Of a DNA stretch of 60,480 nucleotides, positions 34,396-42,810 are shown in pieces (within the stretch, counting starts at the first letter, position 1; each line of letters begins with the position of its first letter). The notes beneath the pieces are model-generated. The model ran no database searches. It was given only the letters and a program-made list of their open reading frames with translations, and was not told the DNA's origin. Source of the DNA: Mariniphaga sp964540165 (GTDB lineage: Bacteria > Bacteroidota > Bacteroidia > Bacteroidales > Prolixibacteraceae); contig CAZILU010000003.1 in the NCBI GenBank assembly GCA_964540165.1, forward strand, positions 1 through 60,480. Direction: 5' to 3'. A program made the position numbers and the translations under genes.

Positions 34396-35631
34396 TTAGT
34401 CCAATAGCAGGTATGCACCAAACTGAGCATCGCCCGAAAGTGGCGTAAGAGGAAAAAATCCGTGGACTGGTTTTCCATTTTTAAATCGGGCGGGATAATC
34501 ATGTTCCATCTTCTCTGCGAACTGCAAGAACGGAACTCCCGGCTGGTAGAAGAGGTTAAAGGTTCCTTTCCCATCAGATAAGAACCGATTTTGAAGCCTT
34601 AATGCCAGTTGTCCCATCGTCTGTTTCACATTTATTTCGAGGCATGGATTGACGCGTAGTTGCCCCTTTGCATCGGTAAAAATCAACATATCCACTCCCA
34701 GAGGACCCTCATAATGATAACGAATGGCGGAGCTTTCCAATGCCTTTATCAGGGGCGGGAGAAGCGTTGAGGGGAGGGAATCGGCCAATTGTAACGCGTT
34801 GGGATTGGTCTCCCCGGGCCATCCGTTCAGGTAACTTCCCCGGTACTGACCTTTAGCATCGGTCAGAAATCGGCTGATTCCCTTAAATGAAACCTTTCCA
34901 CGGTTCATCTCAAAAAGAAAAGCCAGGTCAAGCACTTTCGAAAACAGCGGTTCTACGATGGCAAAATGCTGATTATCCAGAATTCCATCCAATTTTTCCC
35001 ACACTTTATCAACAACCGGCCTTTTAGTCACGGGCTGCAGGCCTCTGCCGGAACTACTCCAGGGAGCTTTCACCATGCAACTTCCAACGTTAGATATGGC
35101 CTCTCGCAGCTCCTCCCGCGTAGAACAAATAATAGGGACTGACTCCTTTTGAAGGAACAGATCATCCGGCAAATCTTTTTGTATTTGCGTTAAAATTTCG
35201 ATTGCCTGCATTCTGGAACAGATCCTCCGGTGTTCCTCCCGCCAATGAAAAACAGGCGAGCGTTTAAATGTTTCGGAACAGGCGTTTTTCAACGGATCCA
35301 ATAACCGGTGGGCTGCCGGACTCCATCCCCATGGAATAAGCCGGTTTTTTGGTTCTTCAATGAAACGGAAATCGGAACGTATCCGGTCAAATTCAACAAA
35401 TCGTGGAGCAAAAATGCCAACCATTTCAAGGGTATCAAAGAAAACGGCCGGTGGGCACTTTTTCACCAGAACAATATCATTCGGTTTGGTCAGATAAATG
35501 CATAATGAAGCCAGATCCTCCTCCATCTTTTGAAGCCTGCGGTTGGGCTGCCAGGATGGGCTTCCATGCCCAGCGGCATATTCGCAGGTAGGATTAAAGA
35601 GGTAAATATCGGGAAGATCGTGATCCATCAT
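34396..35631 (-). CDS. ATP-grasp-like conserved hypothetical protein
   Basis: This 411-residue cytosolic protein is not one I can name. A segment CMVKAPWSSSGRGL near residue 190 looks like the lysine and flexible glycine loop of an ATP-grasp fold, and GVDMLIFTDAKG followed by NPCLEINVKQTMG near residue 345 looks like the Mg-binding E-x-N pair. The N-terminus has DIYLFNPTCEYAAGHGSPSW. Together these suggest an ATP-dependent ligase joining a carboxylate to an amine or thiol, with an unknown substrate. It lies 24 bp after an LpxL-type acyltransferase gene on the same strand, so an envelope role is possible. Confidence 0.65.
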   Translation of the reverse strand: MMDHDLPDIYLFNPTCEYAAGHGSPSWQPNRRLQKMEEDLASLCIYLTKPNDIVLVKKCPPAVFFDTLEMVGIFAPRFVEFDRIRSDFRFIEEPKNRLIPWGWSPAAHRLLDPLKNACSETFKRSPVFHWREEHRRICSRMQAIEILTQIQKDLPDDLFLQKESVPIICSTREELREAISNVGSCMVKAPWSSSGRGLQPVTKRPVVDKVWEKLDGILDNQHFAIVEPLFSKVLDLAFLFEMNRGKVSFKGISRFLTDAKGQYRGSYLNGWPGETNPNALQLADSLPSTLLPPLIKALESSAIRYHYEGPLGVDMLIFTDAKGQLRVNPCLEINVKQTMGQLALRLQNRFLSDGKGTFNLFYQPGVPFLQFAEKMEHDYPARFKNGKPVHGFFPLTPLSGDAQFGAYLLLD

Positions 35632-35655
35632 GCTGTTTGAAATCTTTTAAGTAAA

Positions 35656-36624
35656 TCAAACGGTTAAAGGAATATCTTCCGGCCGCTTATGTTTCCAGCG
35701 GCGATGAGACCAGAGATAGAATTCGGGCTTATTCCGGATAATCATTTCCATTCGTCGGACATAGCTAAGAAGAATCTCGTTGGAATCTACTTCCCTGGGA
35801 TTTTCAATCAACGGCTGATAACAGATTTCATACTTCCCTCGGCCCACCTTATTTACCTCCATAAAAAAAACCGGCAGGTTGGTCCGTGCAGCGATCTTTT
35901 CAGGTCCCGAGAAGAAGGGGGCTTCACGATTTAAAAAGGTTGTCCAGAACTTTGAATTGGCCGGAGGAGTCTGATCGGCTGCCAGCCACAGCACTGCCGG
36001 GATACCCTTCCGATGAAAATCAAGAACGACTCTTGCCGACTGATGAACGGGAATACACGATCCGCCCCACCGTTCTCTTGAGTGTAACAGAAAATCCTCC
36101 ATGGCTTGATTTCCCCGAACCGGGTTATAGAGCATCAACGCTTTGTGTTTTACTTTGGTTTGGGTAAAACTACCCCACTCCCAGTTATTATAGTGCATGG
36201 CAAGTACAATAATGCTCCTTCCCTGTCTGAAATATTCATCCACCAACGCCAGCCCCTTAAATGCAACATGCCTGTTAAGCTCACCTTCACTAACGTGATG
36301 CAACTTAATTGACTCCAGCATCAAGTCGGCAAAATGGCGGTAAAATCCATTTAAAATTTTTCTGATTTCATCCCTCTCTTTCTCAGGGAAAGCATGACGC
36401 AAATTATCTTGAACAACGCGAACCCTGTACCGGAACAGGTACCGGACAACAAAGTAGATCCCATTGGAAAGCAGATAGAGCGCCCAAAACGGAAAAGACG
36501 ACAAAAACTTCAAAAAGCTCACAATTAACCGGTTCACCAACCGCTTAAGCCATCCCTCCCGGTAACGATCGTCTGCAATAACCATGCTGTCTCTCTCTGT
36601 TAATGGAAAAAAATTCCGTTTCAT
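35656..36624 (-). CDS. Lysophospholipid/lipid A acyltransferase family protein (LpxL/HtrB-like)
   Basis: This 322-residue membrane-associated acyltransferase likely adds an acyl chain to lipid A or another lipid. An N-terminal anchor (SFLKFLSSFPFWALYLLSNGIYFVV) precedes the catalytic H-x4-E motif in LAMHYNNWEWGSF near residue 145. The loops NPVRGNQAMEDFLLHSR and VLWLAADQTPP fit the substrate site. A -7 promoter element at 36641-36634 overlaps an upstream ATG at 36636, so the start was placed at 36624 (MKRNFFPLTERD); 36585 is another option. It probably co-transcribes with the ATP-grasp-like gene. Confidence 0.88.
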   Translation of the reverse strand: MKRNFFPLTERDSMVIADDRYREGWLKRLVNRLIVSFLKFLSSFPFWALYLLSNGIYFVVRYLFRYRVRVVQDNLRHAFPEKERDEIRKILNGFYRHFADLMLESIKLHHVSEGELNRHVAFKGLALVDEYFRQGRSIIVLAMHYNNWEWGSFTQTKVKHKALMLYNPVRGNQAMEDFLLHSRERWGGSCIPVHQSARVVLDFHRKGIPAVLWLAADQTPPANSKFWTTFLNREAPFFSGPEKIAARTNLPVFFMEVNKVGRGKYEICYQPLIENPREVDSNEILLSYVRRMEMIIRNKPEFYLWSHRRWKHKRPEDIPLTV

Positions 36625-36633
36625 CGAAAAAGA

Positions 36634-36641
36634 CAAAAGTA
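36634..36641 (-). promoter_or_regulatory. -7 element TACTTTTG of the acyltransferase gene
   Basis: TACTTTTG on the minus strand matches TAnnTTTG and covers the ATG at 36636, which argues for a downstream start. No -33 TTTG is evident. Confidence 0.4.
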
Positions 36642-36672
36642 CAATCCTGTTCGAATATTGAGGTAATTTCAG

Positions 36673-37440
36673 TTAATAATGTTGTATCAGGGCCGACCTC
36701 CACCAGTAGAAAAATTTAGATTCTAACGCTTGTATGGTTGGAAACGGGTAGTAGATCATCCGATTGTTTTCGCCAATATAGAAGCCATTTTTTATCGTCC
36801 GGTAAATCAGGTCACCCCGCATAAACCGCAATACCGTTTTCGTTACCCGCTCCGATGTCTCGTTAAGTTTTCGAAGGCACTCCCGCAGGTGATCGGGATT
36901 TGGGTAGGGCAGGTTACTGAGCGGTGCATTTGGATCGGTTGCCAGTTCATTCAACTGCATTTCGGCGAAAAAGAGCTTGGGTGTTGAAACCGGCTTAGAC
37001 TGATCGGTTAAGAATGCCACAAATTCATCGGGCCTCATTTTGCTCGCAACCCTGGTGGTGACAGGATTAAACTGCTGATACAGATGAATCGCATCCGGTT
37101 CTCCCGGTGGATAAGCTGCCGGATCAAGGCCTAAAACCTTTCCATCGTCAGTAGCCAGGTAGAGCTTTTTAAGTGCCTCCAGGGGAGTCTTTTCTAGCAC
37201 CCGGTAAATACCAAAAAAGACCGAACTTTTGGGGCTTCCATCCGGATAGGCAATTAATTTGGAATCAATATACCCATGTGGAATGGTATCCATCCGTTCC
37301 GGATCCAACTCAAAAAAGATATTTTGACAATGGATCCGTTTGCGGGTTCCGACAGAAAGGTAATGGCCGAAATCTTCGGGTGCCAGGTGCGATGCAATGA
37401 ATGATTCAGGGGTAAAGACCAGGTAATAGTACTTTTCCAT
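36673..37440 (-). CDS. Conserved hypothetical protein, 255 residues
   Basis: I do not recognise this gene. The protein is soluble, with no signal peptide or membrane segment. The N-terminus MEKYYYLVFTPESFIASHLAPEDFGHYL is rich in aromatics, a segment FFELDPERMDTIPHGYID follows, and MRPDEFVAFLTDQSKP appears in the middle. The C-terminus NRMIYYPFPTIQALESKFFYWWR is also aromatic. The repeated FxEL/FFAEMQL and APEDF/RPDEF elements hint at two similar halves. It lies between PIG-L and LpxL-like genes on the same strand. Confidence 0.6.
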   Translation of the reverse strand: MEKYYYLVFTPESFIASHLAPEDFGHYLSVGTRKRIHCQNIFFELDPERMDTIPHGYIDSKLIAYPDGSPKSSVFFGIYRVLEKTPLEALKKLYLATDDGKVLGLDPAAYPPGEPDAIHLYQQFNPVTTRVASKMRPDEFVAFLTDQSKPVSTPKLFFAEMQLNELATDPNAPLSNLPYPNPDHLRECLRKLNETSERVTKTVLRFMRGDLIYRTIKNGFYIGENNRMIYYPFPTIQALESKFFYWWRSALIQHY

Positions 37441-37521
37441 GACAAAAAAGATTTAATTTCCATTAAAGTTAATGAAAATTGTTTGAGATTTCTACGATAT
37501 ATGTCAGGAAAAGTAAGCTCC

Positions 37522-38391
37522 TTACGGAAGAAATGGGAATAGCTCTTTTAACTCTTCCCCGGAAGGGTGACGACCATATTCACAAAGTTCAAATGACTCA
37601 GCGACCGAAATATTTGAGGCTTTCTCTGCACCATACCATGTTACCAGCGATTTTCGTACCGCTTCTGTCATGACGGGCCTTCTGATTTTTGCCAGCCATT
37701 TCAGTCGCTCCTCCTCACGAACCGGAACCTTATCAACCTGATGGTTCGTCCAGGGTATCCACTCAAACATCTGTGATTCATGTGCCGCTATCGCATATAT
37801 TTTCTCTTCATAAAGATTGGAAATATCCACCACAACATCGGGATTAAAAGGATTGGGTTTTTGAAAAACATCTTCCATATATAAAAATACCGGATTACTG
37901 GTTAACGGCGGGACATCAGAAGCTACGTTGGGGACAATGACCAAATAGGCCGCATCCTGCATTAACACCGATGCATTCCGATGGTCGGGATGATAATCAT
38001 TTGGCCGGTGCCCGAAAACAAGGTCGGCATTCCATCTCCGGATAATCCGGATTAGTTCCAAACGATTCTCCAGGGTAGGTAACAACTCTCCATCGTGATT
38101 ATCTAAAACCAGATACTCAATACCCAGCCTCCTTCCGGCTTCTTCAGCCTCTGCACGCCTGATATGTGCCAAAGCACCACCCCCCTTCGCGTGATGTCCT
38201 GCATCGCCGTTGGTCAACGAAACAAAAAGAACTTTGTGACCGGCACGGGCATATCGCATCGCCGTACCGCCAGCCTTGATATCACAATCATCGGGATGAG
38301 CCCCAATAAACACAACATGCAATGGTTCGCCTGCATACAGCCCAGCGGCAATACCGGCAACAATTAAAAAAAAGAGAAACAACTTCTTCAT
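37522..38391 (-). CDS. Secreted PIG-L (LmbE-like) deacetylase
   Basis: This 289-residue protein has a signal peptide (MKKLFLFFLIVAGIAAGLYAG) and the zinc-binding motif AHPDD (H32-P-D-D35), followed by GHKVLFVSLTNGDAGHHAKGG and the second site GHRPNDYHPDHRN with its catalytic and zinc histidines. The family removes N-acetyl groups from GlcNAc-containing molecules. Export suggests action on extracellular or periplasmic amino sugars, which would fit the glycan theme elsewhere in the window. It appears to start its own transcript. Confidence 0.9.
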   Translation of the reverse strand: MKKLFLFFLIVAGIAAGLYAGEPLHVVFIGAHPDDCDIKAGGTAMRYARAGHKVLFVSLTNGDAGHHAKGGGALAHIRRAEAEEAGRRLGIEYLVLDNHDGELLPTLENRLELIRIIRRWNADLVFGHRPNDYHPDHRNASVLMQDAAYLVIVPNVASDVPPLTSNPVFLYMEDVFQKPNPFNPDVVVDISNLYEEKIYAIAAHESQMFEWIPWTNHQVDKVPVREEERLKWLAKIRRPVMTEAVRKSLVTWYGAEKASNISVAESFELCEYGRHPSGEELKELFPFLP

Positions 38392-38640
38392 AAGACTTTA
38401 CAACTATCTATTATACAATAAGCGATCAAGTAATATAAATCAACAGACGATCATCCAGTGCAAAATCAATCCAGACCCTTACCAAATATCGTTGACCCGG
38501 CTCCGAAAACATTTTGGAACTGATTTTTGCTTACCTGTTTCAATGAGTAAAAATAGATATAATCTGTAAACTTTTTAATAATTTATAATTATTTTTTATT
38601 TTTCTTAAAAAGTATTAACGATTCTATGCAAAATTCGATC
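38392..38640. other. Intergenic between PIG-L and the fabI terminator
   Basis: I see no gene or motif here beyond AT-rich sequence. The PIG-L promoter should lie at its left end but no consensus was found. Confidence 0.5.
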
Positions 38641-38690
38641 AAAGAAAAAAAGAGAATGAGTCATAAAATTACTTACAACCCATTCTCTTT
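38641..38690 (-). terminator. Intrinsic terminator of fabI
   Basis: On the minus strand AAAGAGAATG (38690-38681) pairs with CATTCTCTTT (38658-38649), followed by a T-rich tail. The loop is long at 22 nt, so the structure is less compact than usual. Confidence 0.6.
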
Positions 38691-38736
38691 AACCGGTCAG
38701 ATTGGTATCTAAAATAACCAAAAAAATCTAATCAAT

Positions 38737-39603
38737 TCAGTCGAACAAGTGATCTTCAGCCGATGGCCCGCAATCGCAATCCTGATGAAGCCCCTTTTCA
38801 TATTGCTGAAGAGCCCGAAAGCTCATGCCCATATTGGAAAAACCACCATCGTTATAAAGATTTTGCATGGTTACCCTCCGAGTCAGGTCGGAAAAAAGCG
38901 TGATGCAATAGTCGGCACAATCATCGGCTGTAGCATTTCCAAGTGGCGACATCCGTTCGGCAAAATCGAGCAGCCGGTCGAATCCTTTAACCCCACTGCC
39001 CGCCGTTGTAATGGTAGGCGACTGGGAGACAGTATTAATGCGCACCCGCCGTTCACGACCGTATATATATCCAAAGCTGCGGGCAATCGATTCAAGCAGG
39101 GCTTTGGCATCGGCCATATCGTTATACCCATAAAACGTACGCTGAGCAGCCACATATGAGAGGGCTACCACCGATCCCCAATCATTGATAACATCCAGCT
39201 TCCGGGCTGTCTGAAGCACTTTGTGAAACGAAACAGCCGATACATCCAATGTTTTATTCAGGTAGTTATAATCGAGATCACTGTAATGACGCTCTTTCCT
39301 GACATTGGGTGACATACCTATGGAGTGCAGAATAAAATCGATCTTTCCACCCATAGCCTCCATAGCACCCCTGAACAGATCGGTCAGATCTTCTATATTG
39401 GTCGCATCGGCCGGAATGGCAATGGTATTGAGCTCATCCGCAAGATGCTGAGTTTCACCCATGCGCATCGCTACGGCTGTGTTAGACAAAACCAGGATGG
39501 CACCCTCTTCATGTGCACGAACGGCAACTTTCCAGGCAATTGAATCGGGATTTAATGCCCCAAAAACAATGCCCCTCTTTCCTTTAAGCAAATTATAACT
39601 CAT
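38737..39603 (-). CDS. fabI: Enoyl-[acyl-carrier-protein] reductase (NADH)
   Basis: This 288-residue SDR-fold enzyme completes each cycle of fatty-acid elongation. Evidence includes KGKRGIVFGALNPDSIAWKVA at the cofactor site, HSIGMSPN, and the active-site Y-x6-K in FYGYNDMADAKALLE. SQSPTITTAGSGVKGFD is the substrate loop and lies where FabI inhibitors bind. The start at 39603 (MSYNLLKG) fits homologues; an in-frame ATG at 39612 is also possible. TAATTTTG at 39633-39626 is a likely -7 element. Confidence 0.94.
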   Translation of the reverse strand: MSYNLLKGKRGIVFGALNPDSIAWKVAVRAHEEGAILVLSNTAVAMRMGETQHLADELNTIAIPADATNIEDLTDLFRGAMEAMGGKIDFILHSIGMSPNVRKERHYSDLDYNYLNKTLDVSAVSFHKVLQTARKLDVINDWGSVVALSYVAAQRTFYGYNDMADAKALLESIARSFGYIYGRERRVRINTVSQSPTITTAGSGVKGFDRLLDFAERMSPLGNATADDCADYCITLFSDLTRRVTMQNLYNDGGFSNMGMSFRALQQYEKGLHQDCDCGPSAEDHLFD

Positions 39604-39771
39604 ACGTCTCATTTTTTTTCAACAACAAAATTAATTGAGTTTAAATATAAAGAAGAAATTAAGGACTTTTTTCTCTCAATTTATCTCGAATATTATTACT
39701 CTATTAAAATTTTGTGCCCATAGAGTCAAAAAATTAAATGTTATTTTTATCTAAACTCATTAAAAATAAGA

Positions 39772-39801
39772 TTGCATATTAAAAAATATAGACTATTTTT
39801 G
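39772..39801 (+). promoter_or_regulatory. Promoter of the aspartokinase-like/met genes (TTG-N19-TATTTTTG)
   Basis: TTG at 39772-39774 and TATTTTTG at 39794-39801 are 19 bp apart. Transcription would start near 39808, leaving a leader of almost 200 nt before the first gene. Confidence 0.6.
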
Positions 39802-39856
39802 ATGCAAACAAAATCGGCAAAAGATGATTTTATACACTTCAATCAGATTACAGTCA

Positions 39857-39955
39857 CACCGCGCATTCAACGGCGCAGGTGAGTGGAGTGTTATGCCGTC
39901 GGCATTGATGGCTATGCGTTAGCCTTCTATCGGCGGGTTTCCGCTGACAGAAGGC
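39857..39955 (+). promoter_or_regulatory. Structured 5' leader with four hairpins, candidate cis-regulatory RNA
   Basis: Hairpin 1: CACCGCGC (39857-39864) with GCGC-A-GGTG (39873-39881). Hairpin 2: ATGCC-GTC-GGCAT (39893-39905). Hairpin 3: GGCTA-TGCGT-TAGCC (39910-39924). Hairpin 4: GCCTTCT..CGGCGG-GTTT-CCGCTG..AGAAGGC (39922-39955, 13 bp). Hairpins 3 and 4 share bases 39922-39924, so they compete. It lies between a promoter and genes for the methionine branch. I do not recognise a known riboswitch class. Confidence 0.55.
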
Positions 39956-40004
39956 GTATTCAACAAATTGTCAAATCATTCATGTACATTTTTTTAGCCT
40001 TATT

Positions 40005-41375
40005 ATGTCGGATAAGATTATTCGGTTGGGTGGAAGTCAGGCAGACAAGCCCGCCTCGGTTCACAATTTAATTACCTATTTAAAAGAGCATCAGGGAAGG
40101 CGATTCATCGTTTTGTCGGCTTATCCTGAAATTCAGCGTGTGATCGCTCATGCCCTTAACCAGGCATCGGTCATTGATGTGCATCGAACGGGCCAGAAGC
40201 TAAAAGATCTCTTTTCCGGATGCTGCAGGAGAGAACCCACGCCAGACTATATAGGGTTAGTCGATCAGGTTACGGGAATATTAAGGGGTATTGGGCTGAC
40301 CGGCGACTACTCTGAAGGATTAAAAGACCTGGTTTTAACTTTTGGGGAGAAGTTAACGGCCGAGATCTTCCGGGCAGAGATAGCCGCTGAGTGGCCGGAA
40401 GCGGAAATTCTCCTTCCTGAGGTTCTTGGAATGGCGGTAACTTCTGAATTTGGGAATGCCACCTATACCGGAATCAACCGGCAACTTGCTGAGCAATTGG
40501 CAGGTGCACTATACCTCGTACCCGGCTCTTATGGCATAAACAGCCAGGGTAAAATTGCCCGGACAGGCAGAAGTGCAGCTGATTACACGGCGGCATGGCT
40601 GACACAGCAGTTAAAAGCGGAAAGACTTGAATTGTGGGGAACCGATCGTGCATTTTTCCGCACCGATCCGGCGATCACTAGCCAGCCTCCGCTCATTCAA
40701 CGGCTCACCTATACGGAAGCCAGTGAACTCGCCTACTTCGACCACTACTCCTTTCATCCCCGAACGGTAGAGCCGCTGGAGGCAGAACACATCCCCATCC
40801 GAATCATTAGTACAACTTCGGGAGAGGGAATGGTTGACACGACCATCAATACGGAAACGTATATTGAGCCACAAGTGGTAAAGAGTATTGCCAGCACCGA
40901 CGATATCTCCCTGCTTCAGATTAACGGCCCCGGGGTCGGACTGAAACCGGGCATATTGGCTCGGATAACTTCCCTGCTGACCCAATCAGGAATCAACATC
41001 AAATCAGTTATTACCTCTCAGATCTCTATCCAGATTCTGCTTGAAGCCAATGCCGGGCCAGAGGCCTGCCAACGGATTAAGCAGGCAGACTTCCCCTCCG
41101 TGCGAGAGGTTGACCTGGCAAGCGATGTCTCACTGATTGGGGTTATCGGTCACGGCCTGGGAAAGAACAGCAAGCTTCTGGCTACGATCCTCGGAGCCGT
41201 TGCAAACGCAGGGGTACAGGTAATCCTGAGTGGATCGGGCGCTTCCGAACTGGCTACTTATCTGATCATAAACCGTTCAGAGAAAGCCAAATGTGTACGT
41301 GCCATTTACAACGCATTTTTCAATCCGAATGAAGGCTCTTCCTATGATGCGAAGACCGGCAATTCAAAAAAATAA
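40005..41375 (+). CDS. Aspartokinase-like protein with divergent catalytic motifs and ACT domains
   Basis: This 456-residue protein has an amino-acid kinase domain (about 1-290) and a C-terminal pair of ACT-like domains (ISLLQINGPGVGLKPGILARI, then VSLIGVIGHGLGKNSKLLATI). It resembles aspartate kinases, but the KFGGTS motif reads IIRLGGSQ, so the catalytic lysine is Arg and the Ser is Gln. The later GRGGSDYTAAL reads GRSAADYTAAW, keeping the Asp. It could be a real kinase of a divergent branch or a regulatory subunit. It is the first gene after a structured leader and is followed by metY and metA, so it belongs to the aspartate-homoserine-methionine branch. Confidence 0.8.
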   Translation: MSDKIIRLGGSQADKPASVHNLITYLKEHQGRRFIVLSAYPEIQRVIAHALNQASVIDVHRTGQKLKDLFSGCCRREPTPDYIGLVDQVTGILRGIGLTGDYSEGLKDLVLTFGEKLTAEIFRAEIAAEWPEAEILLPEVLGMAVTSEFGNATYTGINRQLAEQLAGALYLVPGSYGINSQGKIARTGRSAADYTAAWLTQQLKAERLELWGTDRAFFRTDPAITSQPPLIQRLTYTEASELAYFDHYSFHPRTVEPLEAEHIPIRIISTTSGEGMVDTTINTETYIEPQVVKSIASTDDISLLQINGPGVGLKPGILARITSLLTQSGINIKSVITSQISIQILLEANAGPEACQRIKQADFPSVREVDLASDVSLIGVIGHGLGKNSKLLATILGAVANAGVQVILSGSGASELATYLIINRSEKAKCVRAIYNAFFNPNEGSSYDAKTGNSKK

Positions 41376-41428
41376 ATTTACATCATTGAGCATAATGCTC
41401 TGACTATTAAAAACAAAAATTTATCGAT

Positions 41429-42733
41429 ATGAAAACAGATAATCTGAAATTTGAAACCCTGCAATTACACGCAGGACACCAGCCCGATGAGACAACCCAT
41501 TCCCGGGCAGTTCCTATTTACCAGACCTCATCCTACACTTTTAAAAGTGCCGAACATGCAGCCAACCTTTTTGGACTCAGGGAATTTGGCAATATCTATA
41601 CGCGCATTATGAATCCTACGTCCGATGTTTTTGAGCAACGAATTGCAGCGTTGGAAGGCGGGGTTGCAGCACTGGCGGTGGCATCGGGCCACGCTGCTCA
41701 GTTTTTGACCTTTACTACACTGCTCCAGTCAGGAGACAATTTTGTCACCTCCCCCTACCTTTACGGTGGTTCTCACAACCAATTCAGGGTATCGTTCAAC
41801 CGACTGGGGATCGAAGCCCGGTTTACAGAAGATCTGTCGGTTGAATCTTTCGAAAAACTGATTGATGAAAAGACGAAAGCGATCTACTTTGAAACCATTG
41901 GAAATCCAGGTTATGCCATTCCCGATTTTGAAGCCATCGGAGCTCTGGCCAAGAGATACGACATTCCGTTAGTTGTAGACAACACATTTGCCGCCGGAGG
42001 ATACCTCTTCCGTCCCATCGACTACGGTGCCAACATCGTCGTTGAATCGGCCACTAAATGGATCGGAGGCCATGGAACCAGCATCGGCGGAGTCATTATT
42101 GATGCCGGGAATTACAACTGGGGAAACGGAAAGTTCCCCGGATTCACCGAGCCTTCCGAAGGGTACCACGGATTAAAATTCTGGGATGTGTTTAACTTCG
42201 ACAGCCCCCTGGGAAACATCGGTTTTATCATCAAAGCCCGGGTGGAGGGACTGCGCGATTTTGGCCCTGCCATCAGCCCCTTCAACTCATTCCTGCTCCT
42301 GCAGGGACTGGAAACCTTGTCGCTTCGCATGGATCGTCATGTAGATAATGCATTAGCCCTGGCGCAATGGTTAGAGAAGCATCCGAAAATTGAAAGCGTC
42401 AACTATCCGGGTCTGGAGAGCAATCCATCGTACCATCTGGCTAAAAAATATTTCAAAAAAGGCCCTGGCAGCATGCTTTCGTTTGTCGTAAAAGGCGACC
42501 GTGAGCGTGCCAACCAGGTGGTGAATAATCTGGAGCTGGTCAGTCATCTGGCCAATGTGGGCGATGCAAAAACATTGATCATACAGCCATCCGTTACCAC
42601 CCACCAGCAGTTGTCGGAAGAGGCACAACTTGCCGCAGGCGTTCTTCCCTCCCAGTTGAGGGTGAGTGTTGGGATCGAACACATCGACGATATCATAGCC
42701 GACTTCGAACAGGCTTTAGAAAAAATATCGTAA
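41429..42733 (+). CDS. metY: O-acetylhomoserine aminocarboxypropyltransferase (sulfhydrylase)
   Basis: This 434-residue PLP enzyme makes homocysteine from O-acetylhomoserine and sulfide. It has FETLQLHAGHQPDETTHSRA and YQTSSYTFKSAEHAANLF at the N-terminus, SGHAAQFLTF, and the PLP lysine K210 in ESATKWIGGHG. The length and the mid-protein insert typical of the MetY group separate it from cystathionine gamma-synthase. It lies 53 bp after the aspartokinase-like gene. An intrinsic terminator or attenuator separates it from metA, which makes its substrate. Confidence 0.94.
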   Translation: MKTDNLKFETLQLHAGHQPDETTHSRAVPIYQTSSYTFKSAEHAANLFGLREFGNIYTRIMNPTSDVFEQRIAALEGGVAALAVASGHAAQFLTFTTLLQSGDNFVTSPYLYGGSHNQFRVSFNRLGIEARFTEDLSVESFEKLIDEKTKAIYFETIGNPGYAIPDFEAIGALAKRYDIPLVVDNTFAAGGYLFRPIDYGANIVVESATKWIGGHGTSIGGVIIDAGNYNWGNGKFPGFTEPSEGYHGLKFWDVFNFDSPLGNIGFIIKARVEGLRDFGPAISPFNSFLLLQGLETLSLRMDRHVDNALALAQWLEKHPKIESVNYPGLESNPSYHLAKKYFKKGPGSMLSFVVKGDRERANQVVNNLELVSHLANVGDAKTLIIQPSVTTHQQLSEEAQLAAGVLPSQLRVSVGIEHIDDIIADFEQALEKIS

Positions 42734-42751
42734 ATAAACCATCGATTTAAC

Positions 42752-42791
42752 GGCAGTGAGAAGGGCCTGAAAATCCTTCTCCTGCCTTTTT
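42752..42791 (+). terminator. Intrinsic terminator between metY and metA
   Basis: GGCAG-T-GAGAAGG pairs with CCTTCTC-CTGCC around a 10-nt loop, followed by five T. The stem has 12 bp with one bulge. No metA promoter was found in the 20 bp left, so partial read-through is likely. Confidence 0.75.
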
Positions 42792-42810
42792 ACACTTAAA
42801 ACAGTCAGAT

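Noticed and set aside
39857..39955. SAM-I, SAM-II or T-box riboswitch before the met genes
   Set aside because: The conserved cores of these classes that I remember do not fit the sequence, so I kept it as an unnamed structured leader.
39883..40071. 62-residue plus-strand frame in the met leader
   Set aside because: It crosses the hairpins and runs into the aspartokinase-like gene in another frame; composition is not protein-like. A leader peptide cannot be fully excluded.
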